In this document: positions 34,578-42,958 of the stretch, piece by piece | Position numbering within the stretch: position 1 is the stretch's first letter | Layout of the letters: the number at the start of each line of letters is the position of its first letter | NCBI RefSeq assembly: GCF_001685015.1 | Contig: NZ_MAYT01000032.1 | Location: forward strand, 143,536-207,535 | Direction of reading: 5' to 3' | Origin: Pseudobacillus wudalianchiensis | GTDB taxonomy: Bacteria; Bacillota; Bacilli; Bacillales; Domibacillaceae | DNA: 64,000 nucleotides | Notes under the pieces: generated by a model | Seen by the model: only the letters and a program-made list of their open reading frames with translations | What the model was told of the DNA's origin: nothing | The model's database searches: none | Program-made: the position numbers and the translations under genes

Positions 34578-35963
34578 ATGAACTTATTTTTCATCATTGC
34601 GAATGTAGTCGCTCTGCTTCTTTTGGCGGGCGTTTTATATGTTATGCAAAAAAAACACATTTCATTTTCAAAACGAGTATTTACCGCACTAGGGATGGGG
34701 GTTATCTTTGGCTTTATCCTGCAGATGATTTACGGGCTAGAGTCGAAAACGCTACTGCAATCTACAGAGTGGTTTAGCATTATTGGTACAGGTTACGTTA
34801 AGCTGTTGCAAATGGTTGTCATGCCATTAGTGTTTATTTCGATCGTTTCTGCTTTTACAAAGCTGACACTGACAACAAATCTTGGAAAAGTGGCCGGGTT
34901 GATTATTGGCTTGCTTGTAGGTACTACGGCGATCGCGGCTGCTATTGGGATAAGCGCTTCTCTCGGGTTCCATCTTGAAGCTGTTCAAATTCAAGGAGGG
35001 GAAACGGAGCAGGCGCGTGGAACGGAGATTGAGCAGCAATATTCAGAAATTGAAAATCAATCTTTCCCACAAAAAATTATTGAGCTTATACCAGCTAACC
35101 CATTCCTTGATTTTACAGGCCAGCGCAGCACCTCTACGATTGCTGTCGTGATCTTTGCTGCTTTTGTAGGCTTTGCTTACTTGGGTATTAAGAGAAAAGA
35201 ACCGGAGCATGCTGAATTCTTTAAAAAGATGATTGAGGCCATCTATAGCATTGTAATGCGCATCGTTACGCTTGTGTTACGCCTTACACCTTATGGAATT
35301 TTAGCGATTATGGCAAAGACAGTTGCGACGAGCAACTTTGCGGCGATTGCAAAACTCGGGGAATTCGTATTAGCCTCCTATGTAGCACTTGCCATCATGT
35401 TTATTATTCATTTGCTTATTTTAACTTTAGTTGGATTAAATCCAATGATTTACGTGAAAAAGGCATTTCCAGTCTTATCCTTTGCCTTCACTTCTCGTTC
35501 TAGTGCAGGTACATTGCCGTTGAATATTAAAGCGCAAACGTCATCACTCGGGGTACCTGAAGGAATTGCCAACTTCGCAGGTTCATTTGGACTATCGATC
35601 GGTCAAAACGGCTGTGCTGGTGTGTATCCAGCTATGCTAGCCGTTATGATTGCGCCAACTGTAGGAATCAATCCGCTCTCTCCAACCTTTATCTTGACGT
35701 TAATCGCGGTAGTAGCGATCAGCTCATTTGGGGTAGCTGGCGTTGGGGGCGGGGCTACATTTGCCGCTATTCTCGTTTTATCAACGATGAACCTGCCTGT
35801 AGCACTTGCCGGTCTCCTTATCTCTGTAGAACCACTTATTGATATGGCACGGACAGCAGTGAACGTAAGTGGCAGTATGACAGCAGGGGTTGTCACAAGC
35901 CGCATTACGAAAGAGCTGGACACGACTGTTTATAACGAACAACAAGAAGTAATGAATAGCTAA
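34578..35963 (+). CDS. tcyP: L-cystine transporter TcyP
   Basis: Dicarboxylate/amino acid:cation symporter (DAACS) family protein of 461 residues with about eight membrane helices and two re-entrant hairpins. Family blocks: VKLLQMVVMPLVFISIVSA, AFTSRSSAGTLPLNIKAQ (the serine-rich hairpin) and NVSGSMTAGVV. Sequence and length fit B. subtilis TcyP, the high-affinity symporter for L-cystine. GGAGGAAGGCATCT before ATG. Cystine uptake genes in Bacillus are commonly under CymR, but the arms around this promoter are not an obvious CymR box. Confidence 0.9.
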   Translation: MNLFFIIANVVALLLLAGVLYVMQKKHISFSKRVFTALGMGVIFGFILQMIYGLESKTLLQSTEWFSIIGTGYVKLLQMVVMPLVFISIVSAFTKLTLTTNLGKVAGLIIGLLVGTTAIAAAIGISASLGFHLEAVQIQGGETEQARGTEIEQQYSEIENQSFPQKIIELIPANPFLDFTGQRSTSTIAVVIFAAFVGFAYLGIKRKEPEHAEFFKKMIEAIYSIVMRIVTLVLRLTPYGILAIMAKTVATSNFAAIAKLGEFVLASYVALAIMFIIHLLILTLVGLNPMIYVKKAFPVLSFAFTSRSSAGTLPLNIKAQTSSLGVPEGIANFAGSFGLSIGQNGCAGVYPAMLAVMIAPTVGINPLSPTFILTLIAVVAISSFGVAGVGGGATFAAILVLSTMNLPVALAGLLISVEPLIDMARTAVNVSGSMTAGVVTSRITKELDTTVYNEQQEVMNS

Positions 35964-35994
35964 AAAAAGAAGCCGGCTTCCGGCTTCTTTTTTT
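35964..35994. terminator. Terminator of tcyP
   Basis: AAAAAAGAAGCCGG/CCGGCTTCTTTTTTT with loop CTT. Confidence 0.93.
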
Positions 35995-36069
35995 AACGCT
36001 GTTATATTTCGCTGCAGGTGGCCCGGGCATTGTTGGCGAAGCTTTCTTAAAATAAATTTTTAAATTTAA

Positions 36070-36096
36070 GGGATTAACTACTAAAGAAAGGGGAAT
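36070..36096 (+). promoter_or_regulatory. Sigma-B-like promoter before the 47-residue gene
   Basis: GGGATTAA, 13 bases, GGGAAT: a full match to RGGWTTRA-N12-15-GGGWAT. Confidence 0.6.
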
Positions 36097-36188
36097 GTTA
36101 AAATTAAATAAAGTGATAAATTTTGAAACCATTTTTTAATAGAAGCCGTAGAAGAAGTAACAAAAAATTTTTTAAAGAGGTGTGTAAA

Positions 36189-36332
36189 TTGGGGAAAGAC
36201 CATGAAAGAGTGTTAAAAATGATTGACCGGCTCACTCAATTGGGTGTTAAAGTATCAAAAACCAAATCCCGCATCGAAGTGTTCAACTCTTTAAAAAGCT
36301 ATCAAGACTTAGCGGACCATGTAAAGGCCTGA
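36189..36332 (+). CDS. Small basic protein, 47 residues
   Basis: Basic helical micro-protein (GKDHERVLKMIDRLTQLGVKV, then SKTKSRIEVFNSLKSY) with no membrane segment and no family recognised. TTG 36189 is preferred because AGAGGTGTG lies just upstream; an ATG at 36123 would add a very basic 22-residue extension and has no ribosome binding site. A sigma-B-like promoter at 36070-36096 and a terminator after it suggest an independent stress-induced unit. Confidence 0.6.
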   Translation: MGKDHERVLKMIDRLTQLGVKVSKTKSRIEVFNSLKSYQDLADHVKA

Positions 36333-36354
36333 AAATAAACGAAATACATAATCA

Positions 36355-36392
36355 AAAAATATCCCGGCTGAGAAAAGAGCCGGGATATTTTT
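36355..36392. terminator. Terminator after the 47-residue gene
   Basis: AAATATCCCGGCT/AGCCGGGATATTT stem, T run. Confidence 0.92.
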
Positions 36393-36448
36393 CAGCTTAA
36401 ATGATTGCATTTCATTTAGGTCTTTAATCGTCTAATTTTGTATAGTAA

Positions 36449-37030
36449 TTAGGCGGCTTGCTTTCTTTTTTGGATGAAACGGTAGACAAGATAAATGACA
36501 ACGATGAGCAGTCCGCCTACAATCGTGATCATAGTAAAATTTTCTTCGATAAATGGTTTGGCTCGTTCGCCAAGCCAGAAAATAATGATCCCTTCAAGGA
36601 AAAATCGGAGCCCGCGTCCGATAAGAGACCAGATAAGAAGAACTCTAATGCGAATTTTTGCAACCCCGGCAAAGATGGTGAATACTTTGTAAGGAATCGG
36701 GGTGAAGCCTGCAATAAGAATAGCGAGAGGGCCGTATTTCTTAAATAGGTGTTCGACTCTTAGAATTAATTCTTCAGAAACAAATTTCAGTAAAATAGGA
36801 CGGCCAAGCTTGCGACCGATAAACCAGCCAAGCAAGGCGCCGAGGACAGAGGCAACTGTCGTATATAGCGCAAAGAGGAGGGCTCGGTCAGGATCGGCAA
36901 GAGCTAAAGGCAGCAGAATAACATCCGGAGGAATAGGGAAGAAAGAAGATTCTGTAAAAGCAACGAGAATCAATCCTAACACTCCGTATTCTAGCAGCCA
37001 CTCTTCCAAATGATGAATCAACTCAGTCAT
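36449..37030 (-). CDS. DedA/SNARE-associated family membrane protein (YqaA type)
   Basis: Membrane protein of 193 residues with four to five helices. Family marks are ESSFFPIPPDVILLPLALAD near 27-46, GRKLGRPILLKF near 70-81 and FTPIPYKVFTIFAGVAKI near 109-126. DedA-family proteins are proton-linked lipid carriers needed for envelope and carrier-lipid recycling. ATG 37030 follows GGAG; the upstream 18 codons contain a weak context. Single gene. Confidence 0.88.
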   Translation of the reverse strand: MTELIHHLEEWLLEYGVLGLILVAFTESSFFPIPPDVILLPLALADPDRALLFALYTTVASVLGALLGWFIGRKLGRPILLKFVSEELILRVEHLFKKYGPLAILIAGFTPIPYKVFTIFAGVAKIRIRVLLIWSLIGRGLRFFLEGIIIFWLGERAKPFIEENFTMITIVGGLLIVVIYLVYRFIQKRKQAA

Positions 37031-37109
37031 GAAAAAGAATTCTCCTTTAATTAAATTAACCACAAAAATTATATCATTATTCATTTAGATGAACCAGCAA
37101 GAGCACATT

Positions 37110-37150
37110 AAAAAAATCAGCCGAGATAAGGGTCCCAGGCTGATTTTTTT
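37110..37150 (-). terminator. Terminator overlapping the end of the glycosyltransferase gene
   Basis: AAAAAAATCAGCC/GGCTGATTTTTTT with a 15-base loop. The left arm and loop encode the last residues (KKSAWDPYLG) of the gene at 37117, so stop codon and terminator coincide. Confidence 0.82.
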
Positions 37151-38280
37151 AATGAAGGGGCATAAACGGACTCTTTGCTTTTGAAAATGGTTAATAAACT
37201 GTTTTCAATTTCGTCATCTTTTTCAAGCTGGTAACAGGTTAGACGTTTATGCCATTTATTCATTTCCACTTCATTGCTGATTACCTTGATTATTTGCTGT
37301 TCAATTGGCTGATGCATATTGAGCTCATACACAAGATGCTGCTCTTTTAAGTAATGGCAATTGATTTCCTCTTGCCCCGGTAATCTATCGAGAATAAAGA
37401 CGGGCAGAGATTTTTCCAGCACTTCTGTAATGGTAATTCCGCCTGGCTTCGTAATAATAGCTGAAGCTTCATCGTAGTATTGATTCATTTGCTTCCGGCA
37501 GTTCGTATAAGGAATGGCTTCTATTTTTTCATGCTGAAGAGAGCGAACCCATTCATACAGCTTCTTATTATGCCCGCACAATACTTTATAGGAACACTGG
37601 AGCGGAGCAGCAGCCAGCTGTTCAATTAATACGGTTAAATTACCGAGACCGCTATTGCCGCCGGCTATTAAAATAGATCCTTCAGACGACGAACGTGAAG
37701 GCTTGCGAAAGAAAGGGTGAACCGGTATACCGGTTACAAATATTTGTTCTTGCTTTAACGAATAGCGTTTTATTAGCTGCTCTTTTGCTTCCTGATGCGG
37801 CACAAAATGAAAATCAATGTATTCTTTTCCCCATATATCATTCATAAAGAAATCTGTATATACGTTCACGACAGGGACATGAATTTTCCCTCGTTTTTTA
37901 AGATAATTAAGAAGTTTAGAAGGATAACAGTGAGTACAAATAATAACATCCGGCTGTTCCTCTTCAATGAATTTTTCCATCCGCCAGGCAAGATAGTTAT
38001 CCCAAAAACAAAGGGAAAAGCGGGAAGAAGTATGTTTTTTTTGATTAGATGAATAAATAAATGAATGATAAAACTTACTATATAGAGCTGGCTTGCGATT
38101 GATCCATTTCAAATAAGTATTCGAAATGACCATCTCTATGCCGCTGTGAAAATGACTTAAACAGTCAACTGTCTTCACTTCGATTTCCGCTTTGATATTA
38201 GATAAATAGCCGGCGATTGCCTCAGCTGCCTTATGATGTCCGGAAGGCATACGGAAAAGGGGCAGTAATAAAACTTTCAT
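37117..38280 (-). CDS. MGDG-synthase/MurG-like glycosyltransferase
   Basis: GT28-family enzyme of 387 residues: N-terminal acceptor domain of the MGDG_synth type (LPLFRMPSGHHKAAEAIAGY, residues 6-25; DVIICTHCYPSKLLN) and C-terminal nucleotide-sugar domain (ILIAGGNSGLGNL, ITKPGGITITEVLEK). Such enzymes add sugars to diacylglycerol or other lipids, as UgtP does. Third gene of an operon with a polysaccharide deacetylase and a DedA protein (spacings 1 and 14 bp), suggesting joint work on an exported lipid-linked sugar. Confidence 0.86.
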   Translation of the reverse strand: MKVLLLPLFRMPSGHHKAAEAIAGYLSNIKAEIEVKTVDCLSHFHSGIEMVISNTYLKWINRKPALYSKFYHSFIYSSNQKKHTSSRFSLCFWDNYLAWRMEKFIEEEQPDVIICTHCYPSKLLNYLKKRGKIHVPVVNVYTDFFMNDIWGKEYIDFHFVPHQEAKEQLIKRYSLKQEQIFVTGIPVHPFFRKPSRSSSEGSILIAGGNSGLGNLTVLIEQLAAAPLQCSYKVLCGHNKKLYEWVRSLQHEKIEAIPYTNCRKQMNQYYDEASAIITKPGGITITEVLEKSLPVFILDRLPGQEEINCHYLKEQHLVYELNMHQPIEQQIIKVISNEVEMNKWHKRLTCYQLEKDDEIENSLLTIFKSKESVYAPSLKKSAWDPYLG

Positions 38281-38294
38281 AGGCGAAAACTCCT

Positions 38295-38891
38295 TTAGTG
38301 TTCGATGCTAGCAGCTTTATTTTTAGACTTCCTCCATCTATATAGGAGTTGAATCAAGAAGCCGATGAAAAAAATAACACCGGCGATCGTTACATAAATA
38401 GGCTTGATGGTAATATAAGAGCTCACTGTGTAGCCAATCATTATATAGAACAATACCCATATACATGAGCCCAAAACAGAAATAAAAAGGAACAAAATGA
38501 AGGAGAATTTGGATAAACCAGCAAAATAAGGATTGAACTGTCGTATACCTGGGATGAAGAAGCCAGTGAATAAAGACTTCTTCATATCCCAATGAAGGAC
38601 GAGTTTCTTCCACCTGCTTTTGCTCATACCTACATACTTTCCATAACGATCGAGTAAAGGCTTTCCGATTTTGCGGCCAAGCAGGTAACTTGTCAGCATG
38701 CCGGAAAGAGCACCCGCCGAGATCGCCAGCCAAGCCGAAGTGAGAGGAATGCCTTGGTGCCTAGCTAAGATTCCGATATAAACGAATAAGCTTTCCTCCG
38801 GTACGGGAATACCAACAATTCCAAAAAAGCCAACAATGAATAAAATAGCGAGTCCGTATTGTGATAGGTAATCCAGAATTTGCGATTCCAT
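38295..38891 (-). CDS. DedA family membrane protein
   Basis: Protein of 198 residues with about five helices. DedA marks: GIVGIPVPEESLFVYIGILA near 25-44, GRKIGKPLLDRYGKY near 72-86 and the conserved arginine block FIPGIRQFNPYFAGLSK. Probable flippase or carrier for phospholipids or undecaprenyl phosphate. One base after the deacetylase gene and 14 bases before the glycosyltransferase. Confidence 0.9.
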   Translation of the reverse strand: MESQILDYLSQYGLAILFIVGFFGIVGIPVPEESLFVYIGILARHQGIPLTSAWLAISAGALSGMLTSYLLGRKIGKPLLDRYGKYVGMSKSRWKKLVLHWDMKKSLFTGFFIPGIRQFNPYFAGLSKFSFILFLFISVLGSCIWVLFYIMIGYTVSSYITIKPIYVTIAGVIFFIGFLIQLLYRWRKSKNKAASIEH

Positions 38892-38892
38892 G

Positions 38893-39609
38893 TTACACCT
38901 CGCTCTTTTCAGGCTGATGTAACATCGTATGAATGTTTACAAAGTGGTAGTTCGCCGAATCTTCATCTGCCAAAAAGAGTTCCAGCGCTTTCAAAGTATT
39001 AGCAGGAGCCCGTTCATCGGCACCTAGTGTTGTGCCGCTGTCATGCAAAGTGATAATGGCACCGTTTTTTCTCTCTTTTCTTAATCGGTTGGCAAGCTCC
39101 TCAGGGTGAACGCTTTCTTTCCAATCGCCGGGGATCGCTGTCCACATAATCGTTTGCAGGGGCTTCACAGCATATAAGGTCAATGCATTAAAATGTCCCC
39201 AAGGCGGCCTGTAGTAAAAGGGAGGTTCCCCTGTTATGTTTGTAATAGTCGATTGTGCGCGGCGCAATTGTTTTTTAAAGACAAAAGGAGAAAACAGCCA
39301 GTTGGACCGGTGAATATCATTATGTATACCGATCGAGTGGCCTCTTTTACGAATGTCTTGAACGATATGTGGATAAGTACGTGCTTTAGACCCTACAATG
39401 AAAAAAGTAGCTTTTGCCTTATGCTTTTCCAGTAAATCAAGCAGTTGGGGGGTATATAGCGGATGGGGACCATCATCAAAAGTCAAAGCGATCATATTCT
39501 CCCTTGTCCCGCGTTTATAAATTCCTATTCCGAATATCCGGATGAACACCGTAGCTCCGACCGTATAAATAAAAAGGAAAAGTAAAATCAGGGCTGCTGT
39601 AATTAACAA
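38893..39609 (-). CDS. Membrane-anchored polysaccharide deacetylase
   Basis: NodB-homology deacetylase of 238 residues: N-terminal membrane anchor (about 1-25), metal motif LTFDDGPHPLYTP, HSIGIHNDIHRS with the two zinc histidines, RPPWGHFN and a C-terminal ITLHDSG. It removes acetyl groups from a cell-surface glycan outside the membrane. TTG 39609 has AAAGGA nine bases before it; ATG 39618 directly follows AAAGGA and is less likely but possible. First gene of the three-gene envelope operon. Confidence 0.87.
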   Translation of the reverse strand: MLITAALILLFLFIYTVGATVFIRIFGIGIYKRGTRENMIALTFDDGPHPLYTPQLLDLLEKHKAKATFFIVGSKARTYPHIVQDIRKRGHSIGIHNDIHRSNWLFSPFVFKKQLRRAQSTITNITGEPPFYYRPPWGHFNALTLYAVKPLQTIMWTAIPGDWKESVHPEELANRLRKERKNGAIITLHDSGTTLGADERAPANTLKALELFLADEDSANYHFVNIHTMLHQPEKSEV

Positions 39610-39715
39610 TGTTATCATTCCTTTACAAACAAACTGTTGGAGCGACTTTTTTAAAATTCGCCCTTTTAGAGAAATCTCCTGCTAAACAATCTGGCTTTGA
39701 AAAGAAAAAGAAAAA

Positions 39716-39751
39716 GAGAATGAACCGGCTAATAGGATCCGGTTCATTCTC
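39716..39751 (-). terminator. Terminator of the CNNM/CorC-type gene
   Basis: GAGAATGAACCGG/CCGGTTCATTCTC stem, followed on the minus strand by TTTTTCTTTTTC. Confidence 0.85.
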
Positions 39752-39768
39752 TTCTCATAACGGGCAAG

Positions 39769-41136
39769 TTATATCGCCTTTGATTCGGTCAGTGGAAGGG
39801 CGGGCTGTTTGTCTGGAAGAGGTTGTTCCTCTAATTTCACTGGCGGCTTTTTTCGCACTTCCACATACTTAATTTGATGATCTTCCATAGCTTTGATGGT
39901 AAAGAGATAGTCCTCGTAATCAATGCTGTCTCCCTGAACCGCTTCATAGTTCTCTGTAAGAATCCAACCGCCAATTGTATCGATATCTTCATCTTCCATG
40001 GAGAGGTGGAGCAATGTATTTACTTCATTAATCAATACTTTACCGTCCATAATATAGTGGGTATCAGATACTTTCTGGATGAGCGGCACTTCGTCCGTAT
40101 CAAACTCATCCTGAATTTCACCAACAATTTCTTCTAAAATATCTTCGATGGTCACTAAGCCGGATGTTCCACCGTATTCGTCCATCAACACGGCCATATG
40201 AATGCGTTCTTTTTGCAGCTTAACGAGCAATTCATGGACCGGAACAGAATCGATGACACGGATGACAGGCCGTACGTAATGCTCAAGTGAAAGCGGGCCG
40301 ATTTCTTTTTGTTTTACATAGTCAGTGAGCACCTCTTTGAAGTTGACGAGACCAATAACATGGTCCTTGTCGCCATCAATGATAGGATAGCGTGTAAATC
40401 GCTCTTCTCGTACAACATCGATGAACTCCTGAATCTTCATCTCCTTAGACAATGTCACCATTTCCGTACGTGGAACCATAATCTCTTTTGCAATGCGATC
40501 ATCAAACTCAAAAATTCTATTTACATATTTAAATTCAGAAGGGTTAATTTCGCCGCTTTTTAAGCTTTCCGATAAGATCAAGCGAAGTTCTTCTTCTGTG
40601 TGTGCTGCTTCGCTTTCAGAAACAGGTTTTATTCCGAATAGGCCGGTAATTAACCGAGCTGTTCCGTTAAGTGTCCAGATAAAAGGATACATCGCTTTAT
40701 AAAATATAATTAAAGGCCGAGCAAAGAGAAGAGTCAGCTCTTCTGCCTTTTGAATGGCCAATGTTTTGGGCGCAAGCTCTCCTACCACTACGTGAAGGAA
40801 AGTAATAATGAAAAAGGCTGCCCCTACAATGATCACATGGGACAAAGAAGCAGGGACGTGAAGAAAATCCATAAGCGGTCTTAACAGGCCAGCCATAGCC
40901 GGTTCTCCGATCCAGCCAAGTGCAAGAGCTGTTATCGTAATACCGAGCTGACAGGCTGATAAGTATTCATCCAGGCTGGAAATGACAAGCTTCGCAGCTG
41001 GCGCTTTCGAATGACCTTCTTCTAGCAGCTGATGAATCCGCGAGCTGCGGACTTTAACGATAGCAAATTCTGAAATAACGAAAAAAGCAGTTAAAGCGAT
41101 AAGGATCACGATGAACACCAGGTTAAATATGTCCAA
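39769..41136 (-). CDS. CNNM/HlyC-CorC family transporter-like protein with CBS domains
   Basis: Protein of 455 residues: DUF21/CNNM membrane domain at 1-190 (FVISEFAIVKVRSSRI, GELAPKTLAIQ), CBS pair at about 215-335 (IMVPRTEMVTL, LMDEYGGTSGLVTIEDILEEIVGEI) and CorC_HlyC domain at about 350-430, ending in a proline-rich tail. The family exports Mg2+ or related ions. It has a TTG start (41136) after GAGG. A strong promoter at 41325-41353 and a 180-base structured leader precede it. mgtE stands next door, supporting a magnesium role. Confidence 0.88.
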   Translation of the reverse strand: MDIFNLVFIVILIALTAFFVISEFAIVKVRSSRIHQLLEEGHSKAPAAKLVISSLDEYLSACQLGITITALALGWIGEPAMAGLLRPLMDFLHVPASLSHVIIVGAAFFIITFLHVVVGELAPKTLAIQKAEELTLLFARPLIIFYKAMYPFIWTLNGTARLITGLFGIKPVSESEAAHTEEELRLILSESLKSGEINPSEFKYVNRIFEFDDRIAKEIMVPRTEMVTLSKEMKIQEFIDVVREERFTRYPIIDGDKDHVIGLVNFKEVLTDYVKQKEIGPLSLEHYVRPVIRVIDSVPVHELLVKLQKERIHMAVLMDEYGGTSGLVTIEDILEEIVGEIQDEFDTDEVPLIQKVSDTHYIMDGKVLINEVNTLLHLSMEDEDIDTIGGWILTENYEAVQGDSIDYEDYLFTIKAMEDHQIKYVEVRKKPPVKLEEQPLPDKQPALPLTESKAI

Positions 41137-41148
41137 ATAGTTTCCTCA

Positions 41149-41181
41149 GTCCGTCTTTAGACGGACAAGGAGTCACCTCCT
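41149..41181 (-). promoter_or_regulatory. Two hairpins in the leader, next to the start of the CNNM/CorC-type gene
   Basis: Minus strand: AGGAGGTGACTCCT (hairpin holding a perfect Shine-Dalgarno sequence) and GTCCGTCTAAAGACGGAC (7-bp stem, 4-base loop), the latter ending two bases before the gene's own GAGG. Confidence 0.6.
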
Positions 41182-41187
41182 GTAAAG

Positions 41188-41280
41188 TCAAGTTACCTGA
41201 TTGACGAGCCAATCTTTCACTTCAACAAGCCGCATCTTTAGGGAGGCTGGCTTATGGGAGAACTCATATTGAACCTTCAT
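41188..41280 (-). CDS. Candidate leader peptide, 30 residues
   Basis: Reading frame ATG 41280 to TGA 41188 inside the leader of the CNNM/CorC-type gene. The peptide starts KVQYEFSHKPASLKMRL and ends DWLVNQVT, a normal protein composition. AGAGGTGATTCG lies 13-14 bases upstream, farther than ideal. If translated, it could control folding of the two hairpins that follow. Confidence 0.45.
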   Translation of the reverse strand: MKVQYEFSHKPASLKMRLVEVKDWLVNQVT

Positions 41281-41324
41281 TGTCCCATCGAATCACCTCT
41301 TACCGAACTAAAATGATTATTAAT

Positions 41325-41353
41325 AGTATAATGAATACTGATTTTTCAGTCAA
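41325..41353 (-). promoter_or_regulatory. Sigma-A promoter of the CNNM/CorC-type gene
   Basis: Minus strand TTGACT, 17-base spacer, TATACT; transcription would start near 41318. Confidence 0.82.
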
Positions 41354-41407
41354 ATCAAAGATACTATTTTATATGTTCGTCATAAGGAGAATATGCCTGC
41401 TTACACT

Positions 41408-42766
41408 TTACATTAGTTGCTGTAAAAACCAGGAGGCAATAGAAAAATAAATAATTAATGAAAGGATGTCATTAATTGTTGTAATCAATGGGCCGGAAGC
41501 GACTGCTGGATCAACATTTAGTTTGTATAAAATTAATGGAATCACTGTGCCGGCAAGTGTGCCGATAATAAGAGTCAGCAATAAGGAAGAACTGACAACC
41601 ACTCCTAATATGGCATTTCCTTGCCAGAAAAATGCGATCAAAAAAATCAAAATGGCACATACAATACCTATAATAAAGCCTACTCCAAACTCTCGGCCTA
41701 TAAGACTTAACACAGTTTTCATATCAATGTCACGGGAGGCGAGACCGCGTACCACCACAGCGAGTGATTGAGTACCAGTGTTACCTGTCATTCCGGAAAT
41801 CATAGGCATGAAAAAGGTAAGGGCTACTACTTGCTTTAATGTATCCTCAAAACCAGAAATAATGCTTCCAGAAACGAGACCAATAAATAGTAATAGAATG
41901 AGCCATGGCAGCCGGCGAAACGCAGCAGTGGAAGCTTTCGTATCAAAATCGATTGATTTACCGGAAGCAGAAAGCTTCTCAATGTCTTCATTTGCTTCCT
42001 TGATAACAATATCAAGGATATCGTCAAACGTTACAATCCCGACAAGCACATCATCTTCGTTAACGACAGGAATAGCGAGAAAGTCGTAGCGCTCAATCAG
42101 GCGGGCAATCTCTTCCTGATCCGTGTAAACAGAGACAGAAATTACTCGTCCATACATGACATCGCTCACTTTTTCGCTAATATCTGCCAAGAGCAGGTCA
42201 CGATATGAAACAACGCCGACAAGTTTTTTTTGCCCGTCAATCACATATAAATAGTTGATTGTTTCTGCAAATTCAGCAAAGGTTTTTAATTTATCCACTG
42301 CTTCACGCACAGTATAGGTATCTCGAATCCAGACGAACCGGTTTGTCATCAGCCGTCCGGCTGTTTCTGGCGGGTAAGCCATCATGCTTTCAATAATAGT
42401 AGATTCTTCTTTTTTCATTCCCGCTAAAAACGACTTTATTTTTTCAGGGGACATGTCATCAAGCAACGAAGCTAAGTCGTCGTTGTCCATGTCATCAAGA
42501 ACTTTACGCGAACGCTCTTTTCCTACTTTTTTTAGTACAGCTAGCTGATCTTCATTATCAAGCTCCTGAATCATATCCGTCAAAATAGGAATGCTGAGCT
42601 GAAGCAGAAAGCGTGTTTGATGCTTTGCGGGTAAGTTTGTATAAATAGAAGCCATGTCATAAGGATGAAGTTCATCCAGTAACTTTTGGAGTTCTTTCTT
42701 TTTTCCTTCTTTTAATGCTCTTATGATCAGAAGCGTCATTTGATCTTCAGTTAAATTTGTCAGCAT
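41408..42766 (-). CDS. mgtE: Magnesium transporter MgtE
   Basis: Mg2+ channel of 452 residues: N-terminal MgtE_N superhelical domain (5-105, with ELHPYDMASIYTNLP), two CBS domains (about 130-255) and a five-helix MgtE membrane domain with the pore motif MPMISGMTGNTGTQSLAVVVRG. The cytoplasmic domains close the pore when Mg2+ is high. ATG 42766 has GGAGG at seven bases; more upstream starts give a non-conserved basic extension. No M-box riboswitch is visible in the short upstream region. Confidence 0.93.
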   Translation of the reverse strand: MLTNLTEDQMTLLIIRALKEGKKKELQKLLDELHPYDMASIYTNLPAKHQTRFLLQLSIPILTDMIQELDNEDQLAVLKKVGKERSRKVLDDMDNDDLASLLDDMSPEKIKSFLAGMKKEESTIIESMMAYPPETAGRLMTNRFVWIRDTYTVREAVDKLKTFAEFAETINYLYVIDGQKKLVGVVSYRDLLLADISEKVSDVMYGRVISVSVYTDQEEIARLIERYDFLAIPVVNEDDVLVGIVTFDDILDIVIKEANEDIEKLSASGKSIDFDTKASTAAFRRLPWLILLLFIGLVSGSIISGFEDTLKQVVALTFFMPMISGMTGNTGTQSLAVVVRGLASRDIDMKTVLSLIGREFGVGFIIGIVCAILIFLIAFFWQGNAILGVVVSSSLLLTLIIGTLAGTVIPLILYKLNVDPAVASGPLITTINDILSLIIYFSIASWFLQQLM

Positions 42767-42958
42767 GGGCATCCCTCCTCGGTGAAAAAAATCATTCTTT
42801 CCCATTATAAAGCGAACGGAAAAGGAAAGTGAAAAAGAATCTTTCATATTTATTAGATTTTAACATACGAGTTTTCGAATTCTTTTGCTAAAATAGAAAG
42901 TATAACATATTGATGCGGAAAAGACGTTGTAATTTCGAGAAAATCGGGGGTCATCGCT

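Noticed and set aside
41149..41324. Known riboswitch class (M-box, yybP-ykoY) in the leader of the CNNM/CorC-type gene
   Set aside because: The conserved cores I remember for these classes were not found; reported only as an unclassified leader.
42767..42958. Possible M-box magnesium riboswitch before mgtE
   Set aside because: The divergent region is too short and the conserved M-box blocks are not present.
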